The notes: a model not told the origin generated them from the sequence alone. DNA of 64,000 nt from CALISC01 sp963542545 (GCA_963542545.1 CAUTWO010000002.1:103133-167132), one strand, 5' to 3'. Shown: positions 17,839 to 27,901, numbered from the stretch's first letter. Numbers and translations are program-made.

Positions 17839-19339
17839 ATTACTTAGCAACTTAACCATTCCTTTAGTTTCACTTGGTTTTTTGTTAAGTGTTGTGGCTT
17901 TTGACTTAATTTCTAAAGCCATAGTTGCAGCTAACTTACCACTTGGCGAAAGCAAAACTATCATTCCTTATTTACTTGAGTTTTCGCACATCAAAAACAG
18001 AGGTGCTGCCTACGGTTCATTTAGCCAAAGCAGGGTTTTTTTAGTGATAATTACTTTACTTGGCTTAGCTACTTTACTGGTTGCTCAGTCTTATTTTATC
18101 TACAAAAAAAATAAAATAATGGCAGCCTTTATCTTACCGATGCTCACAGGTGGAGCACTTGGCAATGCGTTCGAACGTATTTTTTTGCCAGAAGGAGTTA
18201 CTGACTTTATAGTTTTTCCCTTCATTCAAGGCAAACTGGCGTTTAACTGTAATGTCGCTGATATTTTTATTAGCATTGGTTTTTTAGCACTAGTTGTTTA
18301 TTTAATTGTTTATTCAGTTAAAAAAGCAAAAACTAACCCAAATAAAAATTATAAAAAACTAATTAAAAACACCGACAAAGTAAACGAAAGTAAAGACAAT
18401 GGCTATCTTTTGACTGGCAGCGGTGAACAAAGCGATGTTTTACTTACAAAAATTAGTGAGACAAACAAGAGAGCAGAAGCACTTTTAAAACATTTTGACC
18501 CTAAAACTAAGCACACTATTTTTATAGACTTAGACGGTACGCTACTTGAAAAACGTTCAGATTACTCTGAATTTACGAAAAAGACTTTGCTCAAAGTTGA
18601 AAAAAATGGACATACGGTGATTTTAGCATCAGGTAGACCAAAGGTTGGTGTTGACTATATTTATAAAAACTTAGCGCTTAAGTCAAAATATATAATCGCT
18701 GACAACGGGGCTACTTTAATTGATATGCATACAGGTAAAACTGTGTTTAGAAACTACATTAAGCCTGAACTGTTTTTGAGTTTAGTTGATAGAAACGCAA
18801 ATATAGTTGAAAGTTACTTATTTAATGTAGACAATTTATGTTATGTCTACAATTATGACGACCGACTGGCAAGATTTTCTTTTTTTGCTGGTCAATCTGA
18901 GGTTAAAATTATTGAAATTACCAAGGAAGTTAGTGGTTCTTTACCAGATTTTCCAGGAGCGCTAGTACTTTTAAAGCCAGACACTGCCAAGATTTTTGAA
19001 GAAAACGTTTCCAAAAACTTTGCTAGTCTTGGATTTAGATATTACTTTGATGTTTTTACAGAAAACGGTAATTTCCCGCTTTATGAAGTTCACATCAAAG
19101 GACAAAGCAAAGCAATTTCAATATTGGAACTCGCAAAATCAAAAGATTTTGATTTAAACCACACGATTGCTTTTGGCGACAATGTTAACGATGTTGAGAT
19201 GCTTGATTTAGTAAAATATGGTGTTGCTATGCGAAATAGTCGCGAAGTGCTGTACCCACACGCCAAGTTATTTACTGAGCACACTAACAAAGAAGACGGA
19301 GTTGCTAAGTGTTTAGCTGATATCTTTAAATTAACTTAA
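17825..19339 (+). CDS. lspA: Signal peptidase II fused to a Cof-type HAD phosphatase
   Basis: 504-residue two-domain protein in one uninterrupted frame. Residues 1-170 are LspA with four membrane helices: FDLISK (D27), KNRGAAYG, and the aspartyl-protease signatures GNAFERI...VTDFI and FNCNVADIFI. These cleave prolipoprotein signal peptides. After a ~45-residue charged linker, residues about 230-504 form a HAD domain of the Cof type: DLDGT (D235, D237), LASGRP, a cap domain, and FGDNVNDVEML with a following VAMRNS. Family members dephosphorylate small sugar or nucleotide phosphates; the substrate here is unknown. The HAD part should face the cytoplasm. It ends the apt-rel operon. LspA has Glu where most enzymes have Asp in GNxxDR. 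Confidence 0.88.
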   Translation: MKRSKLLSNLTIPLVSLGFLLSVVAFDLISKAIVAANLPLGESKTIIPYLLEFSHIKNRGAAYGSFSQSRVFLVIITLLGLATLLVAQSYFIYKKNKIMAAFILPMLTGGALGNAFERIFLPEGVTDFIVFPFIQGKLAFNCNVADIFISIGFLALVVYLIVYSVKKAKTNPNKNYKKLIKNTDKVNESKDNGYLLTGSGEQSDVLLTKISETNKRAEALLKHFDPKTKHTIFIDLDGTLLEKRSDYSEFTKKTLLKVEKNGHTVILASGRPKVGVDYIYKNLALKSKYIIADNGATLIDMHTGKTVFRNYIKPELFLSLVDRNANIVESYLFNVDNLCYVYNYDDRLARFSFFAGQSEVKIIEITKEVSGSLPDFPGALVLLKPDTAKIFEENVSKNFASLGFRYYFDVFTENGNFPLYEVHIKGQSKAISILELAKSKDFDLNHTIAFGDNVNDVEMLDLVKYGVAMRNSREVLYPHAKLFTEHTNKEDGVAKCLADIFKLT

Positions 19340-19393
19340 AAAAATTGAAACTAACAAATTTAGATTAGAATTAACTAATCGCTGAGGATAAAA

Positions 19394-21364
19394 ATGAAAA
19401 AAATTAGTCAAAATAAATTATATTTATATTTTAGTATTTTAGTCATTATAGTTGCTATTTTGGCAATTATTTTAGGAACAGTTTTTGGCATAAAAAGTAA
19501 AAATGCCCGAACTGTCAGTCATGTTGAAATTACTTTTCACTCAAAAACAGGAAAAGAAATAGCTAAAAGAAAGTTCAAATTAGATGAAAAAATTAGTGTA
19601 TCTTTTTCAAACAAAGAACTTGAACTCGCGAAAAACGAAGAATTTCTTGGTTGGTCAAATATTCAAAATAGCAAAACATATATAGCTGAACTTAAAGCCA
19701 AAAAAGAATACACTAAACTGTATCCAGTTTTTAAAAACAATGCAGAAAATTCTTTAGTCAGCTACAAGGTAGTTCATTTACTTGAAAAGCAAGGAAAAGA
19801 AGGTTCACTTGACAACACTTACGAAAGAATTGAAGAAATAAAAACTAACCAAAATGTCAAAGGTGGCGCTGTTTACCAAGATTATACTAATCTTGACACT
19901 CAACTTTATGAAAAAGACACTACTCATCCTGACAATAAATTAACAGCAAAACTTGTCGCTGGCGACAACACAATAGAGGTTCGCCAATACTATAAATTAA
20001 AAGAAATCACAGTTAATTTTAAGAAAAGCGATGGCATTGCTGCCTTGACTTTTGAAACACTAAAAGTTAAAAAAACCAGAAGTATCACTTTACCTGACTA
20101 CACCCTTAAAGACACTCACAATTTCCTTGGTTGGGCTTATGCTCCAGATGGTGCTGTGCAAACTGAGTTGGTTGTCGCAAAAGACACAGAAAGTTTAGAA
20201 TTACATGCTAGAACTGAATATCAAGACAGAGAAATCACTTACACTGTAAAAAAAGAGAACACTGATGGTACTTTTGTGGAAAAAATGATAAGTAAGAGCG
20301 GCAAAATTGCGTCTACTCATACAGTTAAGTACGCAAACCCTGACGCATCTGTTTATCAAAAACCAGTTTTTAGTGTTGAAAAATTTACAGTTAATGCAGA
20401 TAAAACTCAAAATAAAGTAACTATTACTATACTTAGAAGAGTTTACAAAATTACCTTTGAAGTTAAAAACCATATAAGTTCTTTTACTGAAAGAATAATC
20501 AGACACGGTGCTGCAATAGGTGCGATTGACGAAAGTCAGTTTGCAGCGCAAGGTCTTGGTATTAGAAAAGCAGAACTAGATGGTCAAGAAAAAACTAAGA
20601 GAGAAATTGAAAATTACTTAGTTCAAAAAAATCATAAAGTAACTTTGCATATTGGCAAACTTACTAAGAAGTTTGGCGCATACCCACAAACAAAAGTTGA
20701 CAATCCTGCTGGTATTCAGCATATAAAAGACGAAACACACGTACTTAAGTTTAACTCAAAAGCTAAAGATTACACTATGCAGTTTACTCGCAGTTATTGG
20801 CAAGACAGTGCAGGCAATGAATACGAAAAATACAACAACCAATACTTTAAAATAGAACCTGTTGATTTTGTTAAAATTCCTAAACTAAATACTTGGTTCA
20901 CCGAAAAAATTATTGACTTTTCACCATTCAACATTTATTACACTGGTTATCCCGACAACGCAAAACCAGAACATTCTATTTTTAAAGCAATGGTTCAGGA
21001 TATCGTAAAAGTACTTGGCGGAGAAGTTTATATGCCAACTTATGATACTGGGGATTTTAGTGTCAAACCTGCTTTAGACGCTAGTTTATATTCTCAGTTA
21101 AAAAAAGAATCTACTGATTACGCGAAAGCAATTTTAGGTAGTTACTCTGGCGAGTATGCTGGTAATTATCGTGGTGTTAACTTAAAGCCTTTTGTAGAAT
21201 CCGGTCATCGCATGCCTTATTACCACAGTAGTTTCCATCAGTACTGGTGGCTTGGCACACAGTATCCCAACTCTGAACCGTACGCGCGCAGCATCATCCT
21301 TAATGGTAGACTTGACTGGCACGATGTGTACCACGTTTTGGGTGTAGTAGTGTGCATTAGGTAA
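19394..21364 (+). CDS. Anchored surface protein with InlB-like repeats and DUF6273-like variable tip (copy 1)
   Basis: 656 residues, start ATG 19394 after GAGG. The N-terminal membrane segment covers about residues 8-34 (LYLYFSILVIIVAILAIILGTVFG), with no cleavage site or lipobox. It is followed by a Listeria-Bacteroides-type domain (EITFHSKTGKEIAKR...EEFLGWS...LYPVF), then a MucBP-like unit (YKVVHLLEKQGKEGSLDNTYERIEEIKT) and a second repeat ending in HNFLGWAYAPDG. From about residue 430 the C-terminal domain looks like DUF6273 (GAYPQTKV, RSYWQD, NTWFTEKIIDFSPFNIYY, STDYAKAILGSY, WWLGT, VLGVVVC). The last ~50 residues form the variable tip. It is a tandem paralogue of the next gene and of the large gene at the right edge. 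Function unknown; adhesion or ligand binding is inferred. Confidence 0.8.
   Translation: MKKISQNKLYLYFSILVIIVAILAIILGTVFGIKSKNARTVSHVEITFHSKTGKEIAKRKFKLDEKISVSFSNKELELAKNEEFLGWSNIQNSKTYIAELKAKKEYTKLYPVFKNNAENSLVSYKVVHLLEKQGKEGSLDNTYERIEEIKTNQNVKGGAVYQDYTNLDTQLYEKDTTHPDNKLTAKLVAGDNTIEVRQYYKLKEITVNFKKSDGIAALTFETLKVKKTRSITLPDYTLKDTHNFLGWAYAPDGAVQTELVVAKDTESLELHARTEYQDREITYTVKKENTDGTFVEKMISKSGKIASTHTVKYANPDASVYQKPVFSVEKFTVNADKTQNKVTITILRRVYKITFEVKNHISSFTERIIRHGAAIGAIDESQFAAQGLGIRKAELDGQEKTKREIENYLVQKNHKVTLHIGKLTKKFGAYPQTKVDNPAGIQHIKDETHVLKFNSKAKDYTMQFTRSYWQDSAGNEYEKYNNQYFKIEPVDFVKIPKLNTWFTEKIIDFSPFNIYYTGYPDNAKPEHSIFKAMVQDIVKVLGGEVYMPTYDTGDFSVKPALDASLYSQLKKESTDYAKAILGSYSGEYAGNYRGVNLKPFVESGHRMPYYHSSFHQYWWLGTQYPNSEPYARSIILNGRLDWHDVYHVLGVVVCIR
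21212..21361 (+). other. Candidate hypervariable tip-coding segment, copy 1
   Basis: It codes for the last 50 residues of copy 1. By hand count about 73 of 150 bases are G or C (near 49 percent), clearly above the surrounding gene. Scaffold codons match copy 2 to the third base (TGG-TGG-CTT-GGC-ACA, AGC-ATC, CTT-GAC-TGG). The codons between differ and are mostly NNY (TAC CAC AGT AGT TTC CAT; CAC GAT; TAC CAC). This is compatible with a C-lectin-type variable region, but no template repeat was seen in the window. Confidence 0.4.
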
Positions 21365-21390
21365 ATCTAAATATTTTACAAGAGGTAAAT

Positions 21391-24300
21391 ATGAAAAAAA
21401 TTAGTCAAAACAAAGTATATTTTTTTTTAAGTATCTTAGTTACTATAATTGCTATTTTGGCAATAATTTTTGGAACTATTTATGGAGTTAAAAAGAAAAA
21501 TAGCAAAATTAGTCAAAATGTAGAAATCACTTTTCACTCAAAAACAGGTAAAGAAATTGCTAAAAGAAAATTTAAATTAAATGAAAAAATTAATGTATCG
21601 TTTTCTAATGATGAACTTGAACTTGCAAAAAATGAAGAGTTTATCGGTTGGACAAACTCTTTATCTGGAACTCTGATTTCTGACCTTAAAGCAAGTTTTA
21701 AAAATCACAAATTATATCCAGTTTATCGCCTTAAATCACCAAATACTACTAAATACGAAATTAAACGTCACTTTGAGAAAGTTGATGAAAGTGGTTTTGT
21801 AACAGAAAGCGAAACTGTTGCTGATGCAGAACTAGGTAAAGAAGTTCAACTATCTTCAGATAAACTAAGTGCTCCAAATGGCTTTGAGTTAGATCTTGCA
21901 AACTCAGTTACTAAACAAACTGTTGCTGCTGACGGCTCTACTGTTTTTAATCTATATTTTAAAAGAAAAACCTACAAAGTTACTTTTGACTTTAATGGTG
22001 GTATGTTAGATGGACAAACTAAAAAAGAAGTAAATTACAAGTTTGGACAAAACTTAAGAGACATAGCGTATCCTACCAAAACAGATCCAACTGGTGTAAA
22101 GAAATACACTTTCCAAGGCTGGTTAAATCAAGCAACTAGCCAATAGTTAACTTTACTCAAGATAATTTAGTTGAATCAGATATTCACTTAGTTGCTAAAT
22201 GGGAAGAAACTGACATCACTAAAAAAGTTTATTTAAACTTAGTTTATGAAGGTTTAAGAAACTCAGTTGATTCTGAAAACGAAATTGAATTACCCAATCA
22301 AATGAAAATCGGTACTTTAGTTTCAGCAAACGATCAAGACATTAAAGACACAATTGCTGATTTTCTTTTAAGTCATCCACATCCTTTTCACAAAATTAGT
22401 TTTGACCAAGCAAAATCAGTTCCAAGTTTACATGTTGAAGCCAATAGCGTAAAACAAACAATTAAACTGTACTTTAAAGCAAGAACCTACACTATTCGTT
22501 TTAACCTAACTGAAGATGGTTTAGACCAAAACACAATCGCCCCTATTTTAAAACAAACAATTGCGCTTAAATATACCAATAATTTAAGCCAAGATATTTA
22601 CGAAAAACTACTAACTATCAAGAAATTAAGCACTGCAACTAAAGATTTTGTGCTAGAAAAGCTGGTCGTTGAAGAATCTGGCAATGAGTTTAATCCAAAT
22701 ACTTATTACAACGCTAATATTACTATCAAACCTGTTTTTAAAGAAAAAGATGTTTTTGTTTCTATAACTCCGCGGGTACAAAGCGCTGACCTTGGAAAAA
22801 CTGATTCACCTGCTTGGCCAATTCAAAATGCCAAAGTAGGAGATGTTTTTAACTTCACACCGGACACAAACATCAAATATGAATACAAGTTTTTAGGTTG
22901 GACAGACAAAGAAGGTGGCTCTGTTAAAAATATTTTAATAACTCGTCAAACTAAAGAAGTTTTTGCTGTATTAGCGCCAGAAGAGCGTGCAGATTACCAA
23001 GTTATTCACTACCTTGAAAAACAAGGTGAATCTAGTACTTTAGATGGTCAATACGACGAGATTATTGAAAATAAGACTAATCAGTTAGTAAAAGATAAGG
23101 CTAACTACACTCCTTACACAGGTTTAGATAAGCATCTTTATGAAATTGACGACACAAAACAAGATAAGTTAGTCGCAGATTTAGTTCCGGGTTCTACCGA
23201 CACTAAAGTTTATAGATACTATAGACTAAAAACTACTAGAGTAAATTTTGTTGCAGATTCTGGTATTCAATCAATTTCTCCAACATCAGCGCTAGTCAAG
23301 AGAACAAGACTAATTACTTTGCCAAATTACACTGTTAAGGATACTCATAATTTTTTAGGTTGGAGTAATGCACAAAACGGAGCAATTCAAACTAAATTTA
23401 TTGCAACTGGTGACGTTCAGTCAATCTACGCGGTAACTGATTATCAAGATAGAGAGATCGCTTACAATATCCGAAAAGAACAGCCAAACGGAACTTTTTT
23501 AGAAACTGAAGAGAAGAAAACCGGGAAAATTGCGTCAACTCATACTGTTAGTTATCAAAATCCTGACACCACAGTTTATCAAGAACCTACTTATAGCGTA
23601 GAAAAAATTACAGTTAGCGCAGATAAAGCACTAAACAAGGTAACTGTAACTATTCTTAGAAAAGTTTATACTGTGAATTTTGAGGCCAGAAACTACGGAA
23701 CATCTTTGTCAGACAGACATGTCAAACACGGTGCTATAATTGGCGAAATTGATTACCCGGCCATAAATGAACAGGGTTTACTTATTAGAGAACTGCACCT
23801 TGATGGCAAAGAAATGGCTAAAAAAGATGTTGAAAATTTTGTTGTTATAAAAGATCACAAGGTTACTGTGTATTTTGGTAAACCTGCAAATAAACTCGGT
23901 AAATATCCGCAAACAAAAGTAGAACATCCTGACGGAATTCACAAAATTGAAGATAAAACTCATAAACTTAAGTTTAATTCAAAGGGCAAAGACTACACTA
24001 TGGAGTTTACTCGCAGTTACTGGCAAGACGCAAATGGCGTTAAATACGAAAAATATGGTGGTAAGTATTTTCAACTTGAAACTGTTTGGTTTTCCAAAAT
24101 TCCCGAGCGAAACACTTGGTTTACCGAAAAAATCTTAGATTTTTCTCCATTCAATATTTTTTACACTGGATACGAAGATAACTCAAAACCAGAGCGCTCT
24201 ATTTTTAAAGCATTGGTTAATGATATCGGCAATGTTCTAGGTCATGAAGTTCACATGCCAACTTACGATGACGGAGATTTTTCAGTTAAGCCTGCTTTAG

Positions 24301-24587
24301 ACAAAGGCAAACAAGCGGAGCTTAAAAAAGAATCAACGGATTTTGCCAGAGCAGTTTTAGGTAATTACACTGGATTTGGTAAGTATTATCGTAATGTTGA
24401 CTTTACTAATTTTACAGAACCTGATCATCAGATGCCTTATTTCGCTGATAATAGACATCAGTGGTGGTGGCTTGGCACAAAATTCCCTCGTTCTAACCCG
24501 AGTGCGCAAAGCATCGTGAACGGTGACGATCTTGACTGGACCAATGTTCATGCTGTTTTAGGTGTAGTTGTTTGTGCTAGATTCTAA
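21391..24587 (+). pseudogene. Anchored surface protein with InlB-like repeats and variable tip (copy 2), one frameshift
   Basis: The N-terminal frame runs 21391-22146 (251 residues) and stops at TAG 22144-22146. The same protein continues in another frame through 24587, with in-frame sequence ...IVNFTQDNLVESDIHLVAKWEE... from about 22142. Re-reading one base at AGC-CAA (about 22136-22142) joins the two, giving roughly 1065 residues; a lost C in a short C run would explain it. It carries the same anchor as copy 1 (ILVTIIAILAIIFGTIYG), several Listeria-Bacteroides/MucBP-like repeats, and a DUF6273-like end with WWWLGT and VLGVVVC. It could be a real loss of function, a sequencing or assembly error, or an on/off state. 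An internal ATG at 22302 could yield only an unanchored C-terminal part. Confidence 0.75.
24432..24584 (+). other. Candidate hypervariable tip-coding segment, copy 2
   Basis: It codes for the last 51 residues of copy 2. By hand count about 70 of 153 bases are G or C (near 46 percent). It aligns without gaps to the tip of copy 1 up to VLGVVVC. Differing codons are again mostly NNY (TTC GCT GAT AAT; CCT CGT; AAC GGT GAC GAT; ACC AAT; CAT GCT), while WW-LGT, S.P.A.SI, LDW and VLGVVVC are kept. Confidence 0.4.
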
Positions 24588-24731
24588 TAAATTTCTAAAT
24601 TAGCAATCAATTTTTTTTACAAATAAACTAACCAGCTTTGTTTACCACTTTTACGTAGCATAAAGCATAAAAATAATTTAAAATATGTTTAATAACTAAA
24701 TTGCTTCCTAAACAATTTACGGAGTTTAACT

Positions 24732-26123
24732 ATGTTTAAAGACTTACTTTATAAAAAAGTTAATAAAGCGCAAATTCTTGAAGAACTTACAGAAATGCAC
24801 GGTTTCGACTTGTCTGTTTTGTTTACCGAATTAAATGAGACTGAGCGCAGGCAAGTTCTGAAACTAATTGACAGCAAAACCATTGCTGTGTTTTTTGCAT
24901 ACCTTACTAACGAAAACGCTTTATTTGTGCTAAATGAACTAACTAACTTGAAAAAAATAGAGGTCTTAAACGAACAAAGTTTAGATGATTTAGTTGATTT
25001 TATTAAGTTTCTCCAAAAAGAAAAGGAAGACGAATACAACGAAATAATTACTAAGTTAACCAACTATAAAGAAATTTCTAATTTACTACAATACCGAGAA
25101 GATAAAACAGGTTCTTACATGTCTAAAGACGCCCTTGTTGTTTTTGACAATATGGACGTCAAAGTAGCAACTAGACAAGTAATTGAACACGCTCAAGACG
25201 CAGAAAGTATCTCAACCTTAATTGTTGCTTCTGAAAACGGAGTTTTTAAAGGCATGCTTTCTTTAAAAACTTTAGTTAAAACTCGCTCACCTAAACAGGT
25301 TAGCGAGTTAATTGAACCAACTGAAGTTGTTTATGACACTGACAATATTGAGGAGTCTGCCGCAACTTTGAACAACACAGGTAAGTTTCAAATCCCGGTA
25401 GTTTCCAAAGGTGGTATATTTTTGGGAGTTTTGAACCTAGACGATATTTTAGATGTTGTTAGAACCGAGGCTGACAAAGACATTGCACAACTTTCTTTGC
25501 TTTCGGCAAAATCCCTAACTCGCCGAAAAATTTTTGCACAAGCAATTACCCGTCTACCTTGGTTAATTCTTTTGATATTGCTTTCTATCCCGCTTTCTTT
25601 TGTAACTTCAGTATTTGAGCCAAAGGTCTCTAAATTTGCCTATATCGCAATAATTACGGCCATTCAACCCTTAATCTTGGGATGTCCTGGCAACGTTTCC
25701 TCACAAATTCTTTCTGGTTCTTTAGTTAGACTTTCTCGTTTTGGCAAAATTGACAAAGAATCGTTTTTAGAAGAGTTTAAAGCAGGATTGTATACTGCTT
25801 TAACTGTCTCTGCTTTGGTTTTTATGTTTTCTTTCTTGTTTATTTTAAGTTACAAAAATGCAATTCCAAAAACCGTTTCAATCTACCGAGTTTCTGCAAT
25901 CTACGCCTTTATTAACTCACTAACTTTACTAGTTGTGTTAATGTTATCACCGCTTATTGCGATGTTAATTCCGATGTTTTTCAAAAAAATTAAAATTAAC
26001 CCAGCGTCTGCCGCTGGCCCAATTATTACCACAGTTTGCGATACTTTGGCGTTAGTTGCCCACTTTACTTTAACTTTAGCGTTAGTGTCTGCCTTTAAAT
26101 TACCGCTACCTACTCTGGGTTAA
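24732..26123 (+). CDS. mgtE: Magnesium transporter MgtE, copy 1
   Basis: 463 residues. The cytoplasmic N-terminal superhelical MgtE domain covers about 1-125. Two CBS domains cover about 126-255 (SKDALVVFDNMDVKVATRQVI; IPVVSKGGIFLGVLNLDDILDVV). Five membrane helices follow from about 275, with the pore region PLILGCPGNVSSQ and the INPASAAGPIITTVCDTLAL segment, which holds the conserved selectivity Asp. MgtE is a homodimeric Mg2+-gated channel in the plasma membrane. CGGAG lies upstream of ATG 24732. It is followed nine bases later by a TTG and at 26141 by the ATG of a divergent second MgtE. Confidence 0.92.
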   Translation: MFKDLLYKKVNKAQILEELTEMHGFDLSVLFTELNETERRQVLKLIDSKTIAVFFAYLTNENALFVLNELTNLKKIEVLNEQSLDDLVDFIKFLQKEKEDEYNEIITKLTNYKEISNLLQYREDKTGSYMSKDALVVFDNMDVKVATRQVIEHAQDAESISTLIVASENGVFKGMLSLKTLVKTRSPKQVSELIEPTEVVYDTDNIEESAATLNNTGKFQIPVVSKGGIFLGVLNLDDILDVVRTEADKDIAQLSLLSAKSLTRRKIFAQAITRLPWLILLILLSIPLSFVTSVFEPKVSKFAYIAIITAIQPLILGCPGNVSSQILSGSLVRLSRFGKIDKESFLEEFKAGLYTALTVSALVFMFSFLFILSYKNAIPKTVSIYRVSAIYAFINSLTLLVVLMLSPLIAMLIPMFFKKIKINPASAAGPIITTVCDTLALVAHFTLTLALVSAFKLPLPTLG

Positions 26124-26140
26124 AAAAGAGGTTGCTTATT

Positions 26141-27517
26141 ATGTTTAGTGAAAATAAAGAATTTGATTTTAAACAAATTAGTAAGTCTCTTAAAACCAAA
26201 CAATACCTAAAAAGTTTTGAGGCCTACGAAATTGCCGAAAGCTTCGGCGAACTTGATTTTGAGAAACAAAAATTAGTCTTGAGTTACTTAACTGAAGCAA
26301 AGGCTGCTAAAGTTTTTGTGTATTTAGAAAAAGATGTGCAAAGCGAGTTTTTTACACAACTTAAAGAACATGAACAAAGACAAATTTTAGATAACTTAGA
26401 AATTGATGACCTTCGTGAATATATTGGTGAGTTTAGTTTAGATAAACAAAGCAAAATTCTAAATTTACTGACATCTTCTAAATACCTAGATATTAAAAAA
26501 CTTTTAGTTTACGACAAAGAAAAATGTGCATCTATCATGAACTTAGCCTATGTGTGTGTAAACGAAGAGATGGACATTAAAGCAGCAACCGACTACGTAC
26601 TTAGACACACAAAGGAAACTGACTTTATTGACTTTGTTTATGTGGTTGACGCTAAAAACAAGTTAAAGGGAGTAATTGACTTAAAAGATTTAATTAAAGC
26701 CCGCAGTCAAGACTCACTTAAAGGCATCATTATTTATGAATATCACTTCTTAAAGGATACAATGACAATCAAAGAAGCAATTGGTGTATTTCGCCAATAT
26801 GACTTACTGGCAATGCCGGTAATTGACGAAAAACAAAGTATGCTTGGCATAATTACGGCGGACGATATTCTTGACGAAATTGTTGAGCAGACCGAAAAAG
26901 AGTATTTGAAACTACAAAGTTTCCAAAAAATGGACATAGATACACCACCTTTTAAAAAGTTTTTATATAGACTTCCGTGGTTGGTTGTCTCAATAGTGTT
27001 GGCGCTGCTGATTGCCAGATTCATCTTAGTTTTTGACTCAACTATTCAAAAAGTTTCAATTTTAATTTTATTTCAGGCCTTGCTTTTAGACATGGCCGGA
27101 AATATTGGTAGCCAATCGATGGGTTTCACGATTATTTTGATATCTAAAGATAAGTTAAATAAGCGAAGGGCAATTTATAAGCATATTTTTAAAGAAATAA
27201 CGATTGCTTTACTAAACTCAGTGATTTCGGCAATTTTCGCGTTTGCTATTGTCTTTTCGTTTGTAGCAATTGGTGGTAAATATGGACATTTTAAAGGTTT
27301 AGAGAAGCATCCTTATTTAGCGCTAAACATGGCGTTTTGTGTCGGAATTTCTATGTTTTTATCAATGGTAATCGCTGCAGTTATTGGCACTGTCATTCCA
27401 CTACTTGCCAAAAAAGTTAAAATTTCACCAAATGATGTAACGGGTCCTGCTTTAACTACACTAAATGACTTTTTAGCAGTTTCAATTTACCTTTTGGTTG
27501 CATCATTCGTATTTTAA
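26141..27517 (+). CDS. mgtE: Magnesium transporter MgtE, copy 2
   Basis: 458 residues from ATG 26141, supported by GAGG nine bases upstream; a TTG at 26132 is the longer alternative. It has the same layout as copy 1: MgtE_N, a CBS pair (about 130-255; IVDLKDLIKARS-type and MPVIDEKQSMLGIITADDILDEIV), then five membrane helices. The pore-region DMAGNIGSQSM and ISPNDVTGPALTTLNDFLAV are closer to canonical MgtE than the copy-1 equivalents. The two copies are only distantly alike. Tandem arrangement suggests co-expression and possibly a heterodimer, which is inference. Confidence 0.9.
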   Translation: MFSENKEFDFKQISKSLKTKQYLKSFEAYEIAESFGELDFEKQKLVLSYLTEAKAAKVFVYLEKDVQSEFFTQLKEHEQRQILDNLEIDDLREYIGEFSLDKQSKILNLLTSSKYLDIKKLLVYDKEKCASIMNLAYVCVNEEMDIKAATDYVLRHTKETDFIDFVYVVDAKNKLKGVIDLKDLIKARSQDSLKGIIIYEYHFLKDTMTIKEAIGVFRQYDLLAMPVIDEKQSMLGIITADDILDEIVEQTEKEYLKLQSFQKMDIDTPPFKKFLYRLPWLVVSIVLALLIARFILVFDSTIQKVSILILFQALLLDMAGNIGSQSMGFTIILISKDKLNKRRAIYKHIFKEITIALLNSVISAIFAFAIVFSFVAIGGKYGHFKGLEKHPYLALNMAFCVGISMFLSMVIAAVIGTVIPLLAKKVKISPNDVTGPALTTLNDFLAVSIYLLVASFVF

Positions 27518-27530
27518 TCTGGTTATTATT

Positions 27531-27561
27531 TTGACAAATCTAGTCGTCTATATGGTATAAT
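27531..27561 (+). promoter_or_regulatory. Promoter of rpsO
   Basis: A perfect TTGACA (27531-27536) and a perfect TATAAT (27556-27561) are separated by a slightly long 19-base spacer; TGG precedes the -10. A ~65-base leader separates it from the rpsO start. Confidence 0.7.
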
Positions 27562-27631
27562 TTTTAAGGCTTTTGCAAGGATTTAGGATTTTTTACCTCT
27601 TTCTTTAGCAACTGTGACAGGAGAAATAATT

Positions 27632-27901
27632 ATGGCTTTAACTAAAGAATTAAAAGCACAAATTATTCGCGATAACCGCATCAACGATAAAGACGCAGGT
27701 TCACCTGAAGTGCAAATCGCTCTGCTAACTGAGGAAATTAAACAACTTACTCAACACTTAGCAGTGCACAAAAAAGATTTACACTCAAAACGTGGTCTTT
27801 ACATGAAAATCGGTAAACGTCGTAGTCTGTTAAACTATCTACTTAACAGCGATGTTCCACGTTATCGTGCAATCGTTGCCAAATTAGGCTTAAGAAAATA
27901 A
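27632..27901 (+). CDS. rpsO: 30S ribosomal protein S15
   Basis: 89 residues from ATG 27632 (AGGAG nine bases upstream), exactly the S15 length. The frame is open upstream, but the extra residues MTGEII contain the ribosome site. S15 binds the central domain of 16S rRNA. DKDAGSPEVQIALLTEEIKQLTQHLAVHKKDLHSKRGL is the family signature. It has its own promoter and terminator. Confidence 0.98.
   Translation: MALTKELKAQIIRDNRINDKDAGSPEVQIALLTEEIKQLTQHLAVHKKDLHSKRGLYMKIGKRRSLLNYLLNSDVPRYRAIVAKLGLRK

Noticed and set aside
24588..24731. A magnesium riboswitch (M-box) before the mgtE pair
   Set aside because: The 144-base gap is too short and lacks the conserved helices; it only shows an AT-rich stretch and a ribosome site.
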